The notes beneath the pieces were generated by a model. It was given only the letters and a program-made list of their open reading frames with translations, was not told the DNA's origin and searched no databases. The position numbers and the translations under genes were made by a program. Shown here piece by piece: positions 31,990-41,120 of a stretch of 59,546 nt of DNA; the first letter of the stretch is position 1; each line of letters begins with the position of its first letter. Origin of the DNA: Roseospira marina (GTDB taxonomy: Bacteria; Pseudomonadota; Alphaproteobacteria; Rhodospirillales; Rhodospirillaceae); NCBI RefSeq assembly GCF_014197855.1, contig NZ_JACIGJ010000018.1, positions 1-59,546 of the forward strand, given 5' to 3'.

Positions 31990-32354
31990 CGCCCTTCGGC
32001 GCCCGGGTGCGCGCGCTGCGGGCGGCGCGCGGGATGACGCTGAACGAACTGGCGGCGCGGCTGACCGTCTCGCCCGCCTATCTGTCCGCGCTGGAACATG
32101 GACGACGCGGCCGCCCTCAGCCCGGGCTGGTGATGCAGGTCTGCGGGGCCCTGGATCTGATCTGGGACGAGGCGGAGACGCTGAAGGCGCTGGCGGCCGT
32201 CTCGGCGCCCCGGGTGACCCTGAACACCGGCGGTCTGTCGCCCTTGGCCACCGAACTGGCGAACCGTCTGGCCGCGCGTCTGAGCCACCTCGACGACGAC
32301 ACCCTGGCCGCTCTGTTGGAGACGGTGCGGGACGCCCCGGATCGGCCCCGCTGA
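31986..32354 (+). CDS. XRE family helix-turn-helix regulator
   Basis: This 122-residue protein has a lambda-repressor-like helix-turn-helix at residues 5-60 (FGARVRALRAARGMTLNELAARLTVSPAYLSALEHGRRGRPQPGLV) followed by about 60 helical residues that may dimerise. The ATG overlaps the Smr stop (ATGA), implying coupled translation. The Smr-HTH neighbour pair is something I associate with alphaproteobacteria; no target can be named. Confidence 0.88.
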   Translation: MTPFGARVRALRAARGMTLNELAARLTVSPAYLSALEHGRRGRPQPGLVMQVCGALDLIWDEAETLKALAAVSAPRVTLNTGGLSPLATELANRLAARLSHLDDDTLAALLETVRDAPDRPR

Positions 32355-32536
32355 TCCGGATCCGCTGATGTGGTCGCACTGATCCGGTCGGGTGGAGGTG
32401 TGCGCGACGGTCCGCGCACGTTCGTGACCGGCACCCCGCCGTGGTGTACACTGGCGGTCCGACGCACGCGGCGGCGGGTCCCGGCGACCCAGAGCCGAGG
32501 GGGATGCGGTTCGCCCGCACAGAACGTGGAGAGTCC

Positions 32537-34828
32537 GTGAACGCGATTCATGAACGGCCGGACCCGGCGGGCGCGCAGCGGTCCCGCAGCCAGCCGGACC
32601 GGGGGGTGGAGGATGCCGCCCCGCGCGATGATGCCGCAAGCCTGAGGGCGGTTTTGCGGGCGGTCTGGCGCCGAAGCGGTGTGATCGTGGGGATCGTCCT
32701 GCTGTGCCTTATCCTGTCCGTGCTGGTGCTGTTCCAACTGACGCCGCTGTACACGGCCACGGCGCTTTTGACCCTGGACCCGCGCCGGGAGAGCGTCGTC
32801 GATATCGAGGCCGTCATCTCCGGCCTGTCGCCGGACGCCAGCGTCATCAACACGGAGTTGGACATCCTGACGTCCGGGCGTCTGGTGGGCAAGCTAGTGG
32901 ACGCTCAGGGGCTGACGCGGGACCCCGAATTCAATGCCGCACTGCGCCCCGCCGATCCGCTGGTGCGCCTGATCGATCCGCGCACCTATATGGCGCCGGA
33001 ATGGCTGACGGCGCTTGGCATTCCCCAAGCCGAGGAGGTGCCCCTGTCCGAGGAGGAGCGGCGGGACCGCGAGCGCGAGGCGGTGATCGGCGCCGTCACC
33101 GACGCGCTGACGGTGTCGAACCCGACGATCTCCTACACCATCCGGATCTCGTTCGAGACCGAGGATGCGCGCAAAAGCGCGCGTCTCGCCAACGGCCTCG
33201 CCGAGCTGTACCTGACCGACCAGCTTGAAGCCAAGTTCGAGGCCACGGAACGCGCGACCCAATGGCTCAGCACGCGGATCAGCGATCTCCGGGACCGGGT
33301 GCGCGAGGCGGAACAGGCGGTCCAGCGGTACCGGCAGGCGCATCAGATCGTGCAGGCGTCGGAAACCGCGACGGTCAGCGAACAGCAGCTTGGCGAGGTG
33401 AACACCCAGCTCATCGAGGCCGAAACCGAGCTGGCCGCCGTCGAGGCGCGCTACAATCAGGTCCGGGATCTGGCCGGGCGTGGCTCGTACGCGGCGCTTG
33501 GGGCCGTCCTCGACTCCGCGTTGATCCAGCGCCTGCGCGAGCAGGAGGCCCAGGTCCGCCGCCGTCAGGCCGAGGTGTTGAGCCGCTATGGCGAGCGGCA
33601 TCCCGAGGTCGCCGAAGTGGGCGCCGAACTGCGCGATATCCGCAGCAAGATCGGCGAGGAGGTCAACCGCATCGTCAGCGGCGTCGCCAATGAGGTGACG
33701 GTGGCCCGCAGCCGCGTGGCGGCGTTGCAGGTTCGTCTGGAGGCGCTGAAAGCCACCAGTGCCGAAGTGGAAAGCGCACGGGTGGACTTGCGGGAGCTGG
33801 AACGCGAGGCGGAGTCGAGCCGCGTTCTGTTGGAGACCTTCCTGTCGCGGTTCAAGGAAACGACCAGCCAGGAAGACCTGCAACAGGCGGACGCCCGCAT
33901 CATTTCCCAGGCCAAGGTTTCGAACGACCCGTCCTATCCGAAAAAGAAACTGATCCTGTCCATTGCGTTTGTGTTGGCGGTCATGCTGGCGCTGGGCATC
34001 GCGGTCCTGCTGGAGCTGCTCGATCACGGATACCGGACCCTGGATCATGTCCAGCGCGAGATCCGGCTGACCGGGCTGGGCATGGTCCCGCGCCTGTCGC
34101 GGCGGAAGCTGCGTGGCCGATCCCCGGTGGAGTACGTGCTGAGCAGTCCGGCCTCGGCCTACGCCGAGGCGCTCCGCTCCGTCTACAACACCCTGACCTA
34201 CGGGCAGGTGCCCGCGCCGAAGGCCATTGCGGTGACATCGTCGCTGCCGGGGGAGGGCAAGACGACCTTCACCCTCAGCCTGGCCCGACTGCTCGCCCGG
34301 GCGGGCAATCAGCGTGTGCTGTTCGTCGAGGCCGACCTGCGGCGCAACGCGGTGTGGCGCGCCCTGGCGTCGAAGAAGGACCACCCGCTGTCGTTGGAGG
34401 ACTATCTGCTCGGCACCGCGCCGACCTGGCGGGACTGCGTCCACACGGACGCAGCGTCCAATCTGGATATGATCGTCACGTCGGGTCGTACGGAAAACGT
34501 GCAGGCCCTGCTGCAGTCGGGGCGCATGGAGGTTCTGTCCCGCGAGGCGCGCGAGCATTACGACCTCATTCTGTTCGACACGCCGCCGGTGCTGGCGGTG
34601 TCGGACGCCGTTCTGCTGAGTAAGCATGCCGACACCACGGTGCTGCTGGTGCGGTGGGAGTCAACGGCGCGCGCCGGCGTGCGCTCGACGATCTCCATGC
34701 TGCGTAAGGCGGAGGTTCCCGTGGGTGGCGTGGTCATGACGCAGGTCGATCTTCGCAAGCATGCGAAGTATGGGTACGGGGACTACGCCTCGTATTACGG
34801 GCGCTATGGCCAGTACTACACAAGCTGA
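32537..34828 (+). CDS. Exopolysaccharide chain-length protein/tyrosine autokinase (Wzc/GumC-BY-kinase)
   Basis: This 763-residue inner-membrane protein combines a polysaccharide co-polymerase with a bacterial tyrosine kinase. After about 40 hydrophilic residues comes the first helix (GVIVGIVLLCLILSVLVLF), a Wzz domain, a long periplasmic coiled coil (about 230-430), the second helix (KLILSIAFVLAVMLALGIAVLLELL), and a cytoplasmic kinase domain with Walker A LPGEGKTT, Walker A' VLFVEADLRR and Walker B LILFDTPPVL. The tail has eight tyrosines in the last 18 residues, the autophosphorylation cluster. GTG at 32537 follows GGAGAG; ATG at 32504 is an alternative. It opens the plus-strand exopolysaccharide block. 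Confidence 0.92.
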   Translation: MNAIHERPDPAGAQRSRSQPDRGVEDAAPRDDAASLRAVLRAVWRRSGVIVGIVLLCLILSVLVLFQLTPLYTATALLTLDPRRESVVDIEAVISGLSPDASVINTELDILTSGRLVGKLVDAQGLTRDPEFNAALRPADPLVRLIDPRTYMAPEWLTALGIPQAEEVPLSEEERRDREREAVIGAVTDALTVSNPTISYTIRISFETEDARKSARLANGLAELYLTDQLEAKFEATERATQWLSTRISDLRDRVREAEQAVQRYRQAHQIVQASETATVSEQQLGEVNTQLIEAETELAAVEARYNQVRDLAGRGSYAALGAVLDSALIQRLREQEAQVRRRQAEVLSRYGERHPEVAEVGAELRDIRSKIGEEVNRIVSGVANEVTVARSRVAALQVRLEALKATSAEVESARVDLRELEREAESSRVLLETFLSRFKETTSQEDLQQADARIISQAKVSNDPSYPKKKLILSIAFVLAVMLALGIAVLLELLDHGYRTLDHVQREIRLTGLGMVPRLSRRKLRGRSPVEYVLSSPASAYAEALRSVYNTLTYGQVPAPKAIAVTSSLPGEGKTTFTLSLARLLARAGNQRVLFVEADLRRNAVWRALASKKDHPLSLEDYLLGTAPTWRDCVHTDAASNLDMIVTSGRTENVQALLQSGRMEVLSREAREHYDLILFDTPPVLAVSDAVLLSKHADTTVLLVRWESTARAGVRSTISMLRKAEVPVGGVVMTQVDLRKHAKYGYGDYASYYGRYGQYYTS

Positions 34829-35672
34829 GGCCCGCGCCCGACGCGCCGGCGGGCGCAGCTTCGGGCGGCGCGACGTGATCATCGCGCGGACGGTTGCGCT
34901 CGTAGGGTTGGTGCTGCTGGTGATCGGCGGCGTGCGCCTGTCCGCGGAGTTGCCGCGCATACCGGCGTTGCAGTTCGTGACGACCGCCGCCGACCGGATC
35001 CAGGCCGACGATCCGGCACTGCGGGCGGCGGCCCGCGAGACAGCGTTGACCCTGTTCGACGCGATCCCACCGGCGGCGCGGACCAACGATGTGCTGCGTC
35101 GGTATGCCGGGCTGCGCCTGATGATCGCGAAAGACGTCGCCGCCGGGGGCCGCCTGGGCGATGCGGGCGCGGAGGCGGGTCCTGATGAGGCAGGACGGGA
35201 GGGGCCAGGGCGGGAGGAGGCGGCCCGGGCGGCCGATCTGGCCCGTCAGGCTCTGCTCCACGATCCGGTGGATCCGCTGGCTTGGATTTACCTCGCCCAT
35301 GCGACGAGTCTGGAACAGGGCGGCGCCCACGGCGGGACTGGGACGACCGAGCCCAGCGCCGCCGGGCGCGCGTTCCGGTATCTCGACGCCTCGTATGATC
35401 TGGCGCCGGTCGAGCCGGAGTTGGCGGCCTACCGGATGCGCCTCGCGCTGGACCTTTACGAGCGGTGGAGCGGGCGGACCCTGACCAAGATGGGCCGCGA
35501 TTTGCGGGCTCTGCTCAGGATGGACGGCCGGGATCCGGCGGTGCAGGCCTTCCGCGACGGCCTGACCCGCGATCCGGGTTTGCTCCGGCTGAGCCGGATT
35601 TTGACACAGCGCGACCCGGCGTTGCGCGCACGCTGGCGCGCCCTCATGGGGCCGGGTCGCGAGGGGGGATAA
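34806..35672 (+). CDS. Single-pass membrane protein of unknown function in the exopolysaccharide block
   Basis: This 288-residue protein has a basic N-terminus, one membrane helix (VALVGLVLLVIGGVRL, about residues 31-46) and a mostly alpha-helical, Ala/Arg/Asp-rich remainder, probably periplasmic, with TPR-like helical stretches (AADLARQALLHDPVDPLAWIYLAHAT; ASYDLAPVEPELAAYRMRLALDLYERW). I recognise no named family. It starts 23 bases inside the kinase gene and ends 5 bases before the O-antigen ligase-like gene, so it belongs to the same transcript. An assembly or scaffolding role in polysaccharide export is inferred from position only. ATG at 34761 is an alternative start. Confidence 0.78.
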   Translation: MASTTQAEARARRAGGRSFGRRDVIIARTVALVGLVLLVIGGVRLSAELPRIPALQFVTTAADRIQADDPALRAAARETALTLFDAIPPAARTNDVLRRYAGLRLMIAKDVAAGGRLGDAGAEAGPDEAGREGPGREEAARAADLARQALLHDPVDPLAWIYLAHATSLEQGGAHGGTGTTEPSAAGRAFRYLDASYDLAPVEPELAAYRMRLALDLYERWSGRTLTKMGRDLRALLRMDGRDPAVQAFRDGLTRDPGLLRLSRILTQRDPALRARWRALMGPGREGG

Positions 35673-35677
35673 GCCGC

Positions 35678-37129
35678 ATGGGGCAGGCCGTCTCATCGTC
35701 TGTAAGCCGCGCCGGGCGGGGTGGGACCAGCACCGTCTCCATGCGGGGGCCGGCCTTCTGGATCGCCGCGATGCTGGTCGGTTTGACGCCGCTGCCCCTG
35801 GCGAGCGCGCGGCCGGTCTGGGTGGACCTGCTGGCGATGCTGGTCGGGCTGGGCCTGACGGCCTACGCTTGGCAGCGGTGGCGGCTGCGGCGCCCGATGC
35901 CGCCGGTGCCCGCGCCGCTTGTGATCGCCGGCGCGCTGGTGCTCGCGGTGGCCGCCTGGGCCCAGGTGCAGGCGACGCCCGGCCTGCTGCCGGGGCTTGC
36001 GCACCCCGCTTGGGACTACGCGGCCCGCGCCTTGGGCGCCGACGACCTGCCGGCGGCGATCTCGCTGGTGCCCGAACGGACGCGGGCGACGGCGTTCGCC
36101 TGGGTCACGTACCTTGGGTTCGGTCTGCTCGTGGCCCTTGTGGCCTACCGCGCGCGCAACGCCGACCGCTTGCTCTTCCTGTTCGTGGCGGCGCAGGGCG
36201 TTTATGCGGCCTATGGTCTTGTCGTCTATCTGGGCGGGTTCGAGACGGTGCTGTGGTTCGACAAGACCGCCTATCGCGGCAGCCTGAGCAGCACGTTCAT
36301 CAACCGCAACAGCTATGCCACCTTTGTCGGCCTGGGCGTCCTGGCCGCGCTGGCCCTTGTCTTGCGGCATCTGCGCCAGACGCTGGAGTCCGAGCCGGAC
36401 GCCCGCCGGGTGGTGCTCGCGCTGGCCGAGGACCTGTGGGGGCGGGTGCTGGTGCCGGTCTCCGTGATGGCGGTCGGAACCGTCGCCCTGTTGCTGACCG
36501 GCTCCCGCATGGGGCTGGCGTCGTTCGCGGCCGGCGCGATCGTGTTCCTGGGCATCTGGATCGGGCGGATGCGTGGCCGGGTTCGCTGGGTCGGGGGCGG
36601 CCTGGTGGCGGTCGTCGTCCTCATGCTGGCCGGGAGTGTGAGCCTGAGCGGCGATGTCACCCTGAGCCGCGTTGACCATCTTTTCATCGAGGGCGATGGG
36701 CGGTTCGCCGTGTTCCCGCGGATCGTGGCGGCGATCGGGGATCGGCCCTGGGTCGGGCATGGCCTGGGGACGTTCGAGTCTGCGTTCCGCCTGTACCGGG
36801 ATGAGAGCGTCGAGGGCTTTTTCGATCGGGGGCACAGCGATTGGCTCGAATTGCCCATGGATGTCGGCCTGCCCGCGGCGGCCGCCGTGATTCTGGCGTT
36901 TGCCGTGGCGGCGGCTGCGGCCTTGCGGCGGGCTGTGCTGGATCCTGAGCCGGAGCGGCCGCTGTTGGCATGTGCCGCCGTCGTGCTGGTGGCCGTGCAC
37001 GCCACCATGGACTTCAGCCTTCAGATCCCGGCGGTAATGGTGGCGTTCCTGCTGTTGCTTGTGGCGGGACTGGTCGGGCGTGTCCGGACGCCTGAGCGTG
37101 CGACCTTTGCCGATCCGAACCCGCTGTAG
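35678..37129 (+). CDS. O-antigen ligase/polymerase-like membrane protein (Wzy_C family)
   Basis: This 483-residue protein has about 10-12 hydrophobic segments and a large loop containing the Wzy_C-type pattern: LLLTGSRMGLASFAAGAIVF, then HLFIEGDGRFAVFPRIVAAIGDRPWVGHGLGTFESAF and the RGHSDWLELPMDVGLPAA stretch. Such proteins polymerise or ligate undecaprenyl-linked glycans on the periplasmic face. ATG at 35678 follows a GAGGGGGG ribosome-binding site. It is third in the plus-strand exopolysaccharide block; ligase and polymerase cannot be told apart by sequence alone. Confidence 0.87.
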   Translation: MGQAVSSSVSRAGRGGTSTVSMRGPAFWIAAMLVGLTPLPLASARPVWVDLLAMLVGLGLTAYAWQRWRLRRPMPPVPAPLVIAGALVLAVAAWAQVQATPGLLPGLAHPAWDYAARALGADDLPAAISLVPERTRATAFAWVTYLGFGLLVALVAYRARNADRLLFLFVAAQGVYAAYGLVVYLGGFETVLWFDKTAYRGSLSSTFINRNSYATFVGLGVLAALALVLRHLRQTLESEPDARRVVLALAEDLWGRVLVPVSVMAVGTVALLLTGSRMGLASFAAGAIVFLGIWIGRMRGRVRWVGGGLVAVVVLMLAGSVSLSGDVTLSRVDHLFIEGDGRFAVFPRIVAAIGDRPWVGHGLGTFESAFRLYRDESVEGFFDRGHSDWLELPMDVGLPAAAAVILAFAVAAAAALRRAVLDPEPERPLLACAAVVLVAVHATMDFSLQIPAVMVAFLLLLVAGLVGRVRTPERATFADPNPL

Positions 37130-37155
37130 CCCGGCCGCGCGAAACGCGCGGTATG

Positions 37156-37243
37156 TCAAACAGGCCGTGTGGGGTGCGCCGCCGTATCAGACAGGCTGCG
37201 CCGGATGCGCGGAGTTTCAAACAGGCCGCGCCGGATGCGCGGC
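37156..37243. repeat. Three copies of a ~30-bp direct repeat at a gene 3' end
   Basis: Copies begin at 37156, 37187 and 37217 (periods 31 and 30). The two right-hand copies share a CAGGC/TGCGCCGGATGCGCG core with few differences; the left one is more degenerate. The rightmost copy forms the last codons and stop of the CMP-sugar synthetase gene on the minus strand, so the gene's end has been tandemly duplicated downstream. Confidence 0.85.
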
Positions 37244-37933
37244 CAGGGCCTCCGCCAGCGCGAAATCGGCTGGGTCGTCGATGTCGAGCGATTCCAGGGC
37301 CGGCGTTTCGAACAGCAGGGGCCGTGCCCCGATGCGCGTGCCGTGGGCCCGCAGGCTGGCGGCTGTGAACAGGTAGAGGCAGGAGTTTTCCTCGAACACC
37401 GGAGGGAGGTCCTGGGTGGGGAGCAGGCGGGCCGGGTCGTGGTTGATCGGCTGGCCGCCGCCATCCCACAGGCGGACCTGCCGCCGCGTGACCGTGAACA
37501 GGCTGTCGTAGGCCGGAGCGGCGTCGCGAAAGGCGGCCAACGCCGCCGTGATGGTGCCCGCTGTCAGGAACGGGTTGGTTGCGTGGGTCTGGAGCAGAAG
37601 TCCGCCGTCCGCGCCGTCCTGCGCCAGCCGGTCCACCGTGTCCCGCAGCACGGCGTTCATGGAGGTTTCGGGCGCGGACAGGGCAGGCGGCCGTCGTAAT
37701 GTCACGATGCCGGGAAAGGCGGCCTTTGCCGCGTCGAGCAGCGCGGGGTCGTCGCTGTTCACGACCACGGTGCCGATGGCCGGCACACGGCGCAGGGTCG
37801 CCAGGATGTGGTGAAACAGCGGCCGTCCGGCCAGCGGGCGCCGGTTCTTCCCGGGGACCCGCTCGCTGGTGCCGCGCACGGGCAGGATCGCTGTGACGGC
37901 CGCGCGCAGGCCGCTCGACCTTGTCTCGTTCAT
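37217..37933 (-). CDS. Acylneuraminate (CMP-sugar) cytidylyltransferase family protein
   Basis: This 238-residue protein should activate a 2-keto-3-deoxy sugar acid (sialic, pseudaminic or legionaminic type, or Kdo-like) as its CMP derivative. The N-terminal ILPVRGTSERVPGKNRRPLAGRPLF is the nucleotide-binding signature of the family, followed by VVVNSDDPALLDAA, LLLQTHATNPFL and the C-terminal LESLDIDDPADFALAEAL metal-binding region. ATG at 37933 was chosen because the signature begins 16 residues later. It faces the exopolysaccharide genes and may supply an acidic sugar. No nonulosonate synthase is seen in the window. Confidence 0.85.
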   Translation of the reverse strand: MNETRSSGLRAAVTAILPVRGTSERVPGKNRRPLAGRPLFHHILATLRRVPAIGTVVVNSDDPALLDAAKAAFPGIVTLRRPPALSAPETSMNAVLRDTVDRLAQDGADGGLLLQTHATNPFLTAGTITAALAAFRDAAPAYDSLFTVTRRQVRLWDGGGQPINHDPARLLPTQDLPPVFEENSCLYLFTAASLRAHGTRIGARPLLFETPALESLDIDDPADFALAEALAAHPARPV

Positions 37934-37952
37934 GGTGGGCCCCGGCGGCGCG

Positions 37953-38687
37953 TCAGTAGCGCCGCAGCAGGCCGACCAGCCGGCCCTGGACCTTGACCCG
38001 GTCTGCCGGGAGCACCTGGGTTCGATAGTTAGCATTGGCGGGTTCCAGCGCGATGGAGTGCCCCTTGCGGCGCAGGCGCTTCAAGGTGGCCTCCTCGTCA
38101 TCGATCAGGGCCACGACGATGACGCCGGACTCGGCGCTGTCGCAGGAGTGGATCACCACCGTGTCGCCGTCCAGAATACCGGCCTCGACCATGGAATCGC
38201 CCTCGACGGTGAGAGCGTAGTGATCGCCATGGCCGAGCAGGCCGGCGGGCACGTCGACGCGGGCCGTGGCGTCCGACAGCGCGGCGATCGGGGTGCCGGC
38301 CGCGATCTTGCCCAGCAGGGGAACCTGCACCGAGTCGGCCGGCGCGGCCTCCGGGACCGTTGCACCGTGCAGTGGCGCGCCGCTGAAGTCGCCCTGGATG
38401 ACGCGGGGCTGGAAGGTGCCGTGTCCGCCCGCGGGCTCCGGCTCGGGTTTGGGCGCCGGATCGGCCGCCGGCTCACCCGGGCGCCGCAGGATTTCGAGCG
38501 CCCGGGCCCGGTGCGGCAGGCGGCGGATGAACCCCCGTTCCTCCAGCGCCGAGATCAGGCGGTGGATCCCGGATTTGGACCGCAAGCCGAGAGCGTCCTT
38601 CATTTCCTCGAAGCTGGGCGCGACCCCGGATCCACTCAGGCGTTCATCCAGGAACACCAGAAGTTCGTATTGTTTACGGGTCAGCAT
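37953..38687 (-). CDS. lexA: SOS repressor LexA
   Basis: This 244-residue repressor controls the DNA-damage response. The N-terminal winged helix starts [17 protein letters not shown] and includes the recognition region [18 protein letters not shown] Pro-rich linker follows, then the peptidase domain with the self-cleavage bond Ala130-Gly131, nucleophile Ser165 in EGDSM and Lys203 in EATLKRL. All are intact, so RecA-stimulated autocleavage is expected. A GTTC-N7-GTTC box lies 145 bases upstream in the intergenic region. Confidence 0.97.
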   Translation of the reverse strand: MLTRKQYELLVFLDERLSGSGVAPSFEEMKDALGLRSKSGIHRLISALEERGFIRRLPHRARALEILRRPGEPAADPAPKPEPEPAGGHGTFQPRVIQGDFSGAPLHGATVPEAAPADSVQVPLLGKIAAGTPIAALSDATARVDVPAGLLGHGDHYALTVEGDSMVEAGILDGDTVVIHSCDSAESGVIVVALIDDEEATLKRLRRKGHSIALEPANANYRTQVLPADRVKVQGRLVGLLRRY

Positions 38688-38800
38688 GAGGCGCGGGTCC
38701 TTGTGGTCCGGTGCAAAAAGGAACGGTGCGGAACGCCTGGAACACAGGCGGAGAGGGCATGCCACCGCCGCACGCATCGGCGGCCGTGGGGGCCCCGCGT

Positions 38801-38851
38801 TTCGCGAACAAAGGCAGTACATGCACGGTCTGTTCTACGTTGGTTCGCGAA
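38801..38851. promoter_or_regulatory. LexA box and surrounding inverted repeat
   Basis: GTTC-TACGTTG-GTTC at 38832-38846 is an exact match to the alphaproteobacterial LexA box. A mirror site at 38806-38820 reads GAAC-N7-GTAC (one mismatch). Both are framed by 9-bp arms TTCGCGAAC (38801-38809) and GTTCGCGAA (38843-38851). The region lies between divergent lexA and msrP; the rest of 38688-39027 shows no gene. Confidence 0.75.
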
Positions 38852-39027
38852 TCCGGTCAAGCCCCTCGCCGAGCCGCGCGTGCGGGATCGTGGCGTCCAG
38901 GCCGGTTGGCACGAAACGCAAAATGGACACATTCCAATTCCTATGATGAGCAAGGCCCACAGTGGCATCGTTTCCACGTCGCGGGCGTTCGGCGTCCGGC
39001 GGCTCCGTCCGACGAGAGGACCGAGAG

Positions 39028-40005
39028 ATGCTGTTCCGCTTCCGCTCCCCCGCCGACCCCACGCCCTCCGACATCACGCCGGAGGGCGTCTACCTCAATC
39101 GCCGCCGCCTCATGCAGGGCGCGGGTGTGACCGCCCTGACCGGTCTGGCCGGCGGAGCGTTCGGGCTTGCGGGCCTGCGCTCGGCGCGCGCCGCCGAACC
39201 GGGGGATTACGCGCCCCTGCCCGACGTGCAGCCCAGCGCGTTCTCGACCGACGAGGACCAGAACGACTTCGACGACATCACGACCTACAACAACTTCTAT
39301 GAGTTCGGGACCTCCAAGGACGCGCCGTCCCGTTATGCCGACCAGATGGCGACGTCGCCATGGGAGATCCGGGTCGAGGGTGCCTGCGCCAAGCCCGGCA
39401 CTCTGGGCGTCGCCGACCTGATCGAGCGCTCCCCACTGGAGGAGCGGATCTATCGGCTGCGCTGCGTCGAGGCGTGGTCCATGGTCATCCCCTGGGTCGG
39501 CATTCCGCTCGCCTCGGTGCTGCAGCGGTTCGAGCCGACGGGCAACGCCAAGTACGTTGCGTTTGAAACGCTGGAGGACCCGTCTCAGATGCCCGGCCAG
39601 CGCAGCCGGCTGATCGACTGGCCGTACCGGGAGGGCCTGCGGATCGACGAGGCCATGAACCCGCTGACCATCCTGGCCGTCGGACTGTATGGCCGGGCGA
39701 TGCCCAACCAGAACGGCGCACCCGTGCGCCTGATCGTGCCGTGGAAGTACGGCTTCAAGTCGATCAAGTCGATCGTGCGGATCGCCTTCACCGAGGACCA
39801 GCCGGCGACAAGCTGGAATAGGCTTCAGCCATCCGAGTACGGGTTCTATGCCAACGTCAACCCGAACGTCGACCACCCGCGCTGGAGCCAGGCCCGCGAA
39901 CGGCGCATCGGCGACTGGGGCCGGCGCGACACGCTGATGTTCAACGGCTATGGGGAGCAGGTGGCGTCCCTGTACCGCGGCATGGACCTGAAAGCGAACT
40001 ACTAG
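39028..40005 (+). CDS. msrP: Periplasmic protein-methionine-sulfoxide reductase, catalytic subunit
   Basis: This 325-residue molybdopterin enzyme repairs oxidised methionines in periplasmic proteins. A twin-arginine signal ([20 protein letters not shown], about 24-43) exports the folded enzyme. The molybdenum ligand is Cys146 in [15 protein letters not shown], and [15 protein letters not shown] completes the MsrP (YedY) pattern. AGAGGA precedes the ATG. The usual partner gene msrQ, a haem quinol oxidase, is absent downstream, so electrons must come from a product encoded elsewhere. The LexA box upstream could also influence this gene. Confidence 0.95.
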   Translation: MLFRFRSPADPTPSDITPEGVYLNRRRLMQGAGVTALTGLAGGAFGLAGLRSARAAEPGDYAPLPDVQPSAFSTDEDQNDFDDITTYNNFYEFGTSKDAPSRYADQMATSPWEIRVEGACAKPGTLGVADLIERSPLEERIYRLRCVEAWSMVIPWVGIPLASVLQRFEPTGNAKYVAFETLEDPSQMPGQRSRLIDWPYREGLRIDEAMNPLTILAVGLYGRAMPNQNGAPVRLIVPWKYGFKSIKSIVRIAFTEDQPATSWNRLQPSEYGFYANVNPNVDHPRWSQARERRIGDWGRRDTLMFNGYGEQVASLYRGMDLKANY

Positions 40006-40118
40006 CCTCTCTTGCTCCGCACCGACGACAGGTCGAAGATCCGTTGACCCTGTCGCGACCCACATCCTATCGTCATGGTTTCCACGTCGGGAACCAAATG
40101 GGGGAGGGGCGCGCGGGC

Positions 40119-41120
40119 ATGTCGGCAGGGGAGAGGGAGCGGCGGTGGGCCCGGTGGGGCGCGCGTCTGGCTGCGTGTGTTGCCGTCCTTACGGCGGTGG
40201 TGAGCGGCGGGATTGGGACCGCCCACGCCGAATGGCCGGAACGGCCGGTCACCCTGATCGTGCCCTCGGGGGCGGGCGGTGGCACCGACCAAACCGGCCG
40301 CCTCTTGGCCGCGGCCCTGGAAGAGCGGTTCGGTCAGCCGTTTACGGTCGTCAATCAGGGCCAGGGCGGCGGCGTGGTCGGCATCCGCGCCATTCGGGAC
40401 GCCCCTCCGGACGGCTACACCCTCGGCATCCTCTACAATTTCGCGCACTACAAGGCGCTTGGTCAGGCGGATTTCGAGCCCGCCGACTTCACCCCCATCG
40501 CCCAGTACAATTTCGATCCGGCGGCGGTGCAGGTGCGCGCGGACGCGCCCTGGCCCGATCTGCCGGCCGCGCTGGAGGCTCTGCGCGCGGATCCGGAGAC
40601 CTATCCGGTCGCCTGCGCCGGCGGCTGCGGCGGGTCCTGGCCGATGGCCATCGCCAGCCTGTTCGCGACCGAGGGCGTGGATCTGGCGCGGGTGCGGATG
40701 ATCCCCAGCCAAGGCGCGGCGGCGTCGTTGCAGGATCTGGTGGCGGGGGGCGTGGCGGTGGTGCCGTGCTCGCTGCCCGAGGCGCGGGGTCTGCTTCAGG
40801 CCGGGATGGTGCGCGCGCTGGCCGTGTTCGGAGAGGAACGTCAGCCCGCGTTTCCCGATGTGCCCACCGTGGCCGAGACGATGGGCGAGGCCCGCGCCCT
40901 GGGTGCCTGGCGCGGGGTGGTCGGGCCCGCCGGGTTGCCCGAAAAGGTGGCGGGTCGCCTGGAAACGGCGATGGACGCCATCGTGCACGACCCGGCGTTC
41001 CGCGAAGCCATGGCGGCCGGTGGGTTCGGGCTGGCATGGCGCGATGCGACGGCCTTCGAGGCCTTTATGGCGGCGGAGGCGGAGGCCGTGCGCACGCTGA
41101 TCCCCCGCCTGGGCCTATGA
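40119..41120 (+). CDS. Tripartite tricarboxylate transporter substrate-binding protein (TctC/Bug family)
   Basis: This 333-residue periplasmic protein has a signal peptide ending at AHA-EWPERP (about 37). The Bug-family start WPERPVTLIVPSGAGGGTDQTGRLLAAALEERFGQPFTVVNQ is clear, as are the two-lobed fold's GYTLGI and FPDVPTVAE regions. Such proteins capture carboxylates and deliver them to the TctAB permease. ATG at 40119 follows GGGAGGGG; ATG at 40098 is an alternative. Its stop overlaps the tctB start (ATGA). Confidence 0.93.
   Translation: MSAGERERRWARWGARLAACVAVLTAVVSGGIGTAHAEWPERPVTLIVPSGAGGGTDQTGRLLAAALEERFGQPFTVVNQGQGGGVVGIRAIRDAPPDGYTLGILYNFAHYKALGQADFEPADFTPIAQYNFDPAAVQVRADAPWPDLPAALEALRADPETYPVACAGGCGGSWPMAIASLFATEGVDLARVRMIPSQGAAASLQDLVAGGVAVVPCSLPEARGLLQAGMVRALAVFGEERQPAFPDVPTVAETMGEARALGAWRGVVGPAGLPEKVAGRLETAMDAIVHDPAFREAMAAGGFGLAWRDATAFEAFMAAEAEAVRTLIPRLGL

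Noticed and set aside
32441-32536. N-terminal extension of the Wzc-like kinase starting at 32441
   Set aside because: The added residues are non-conserved; GTG at 32537 has a better ribosome-binding site.
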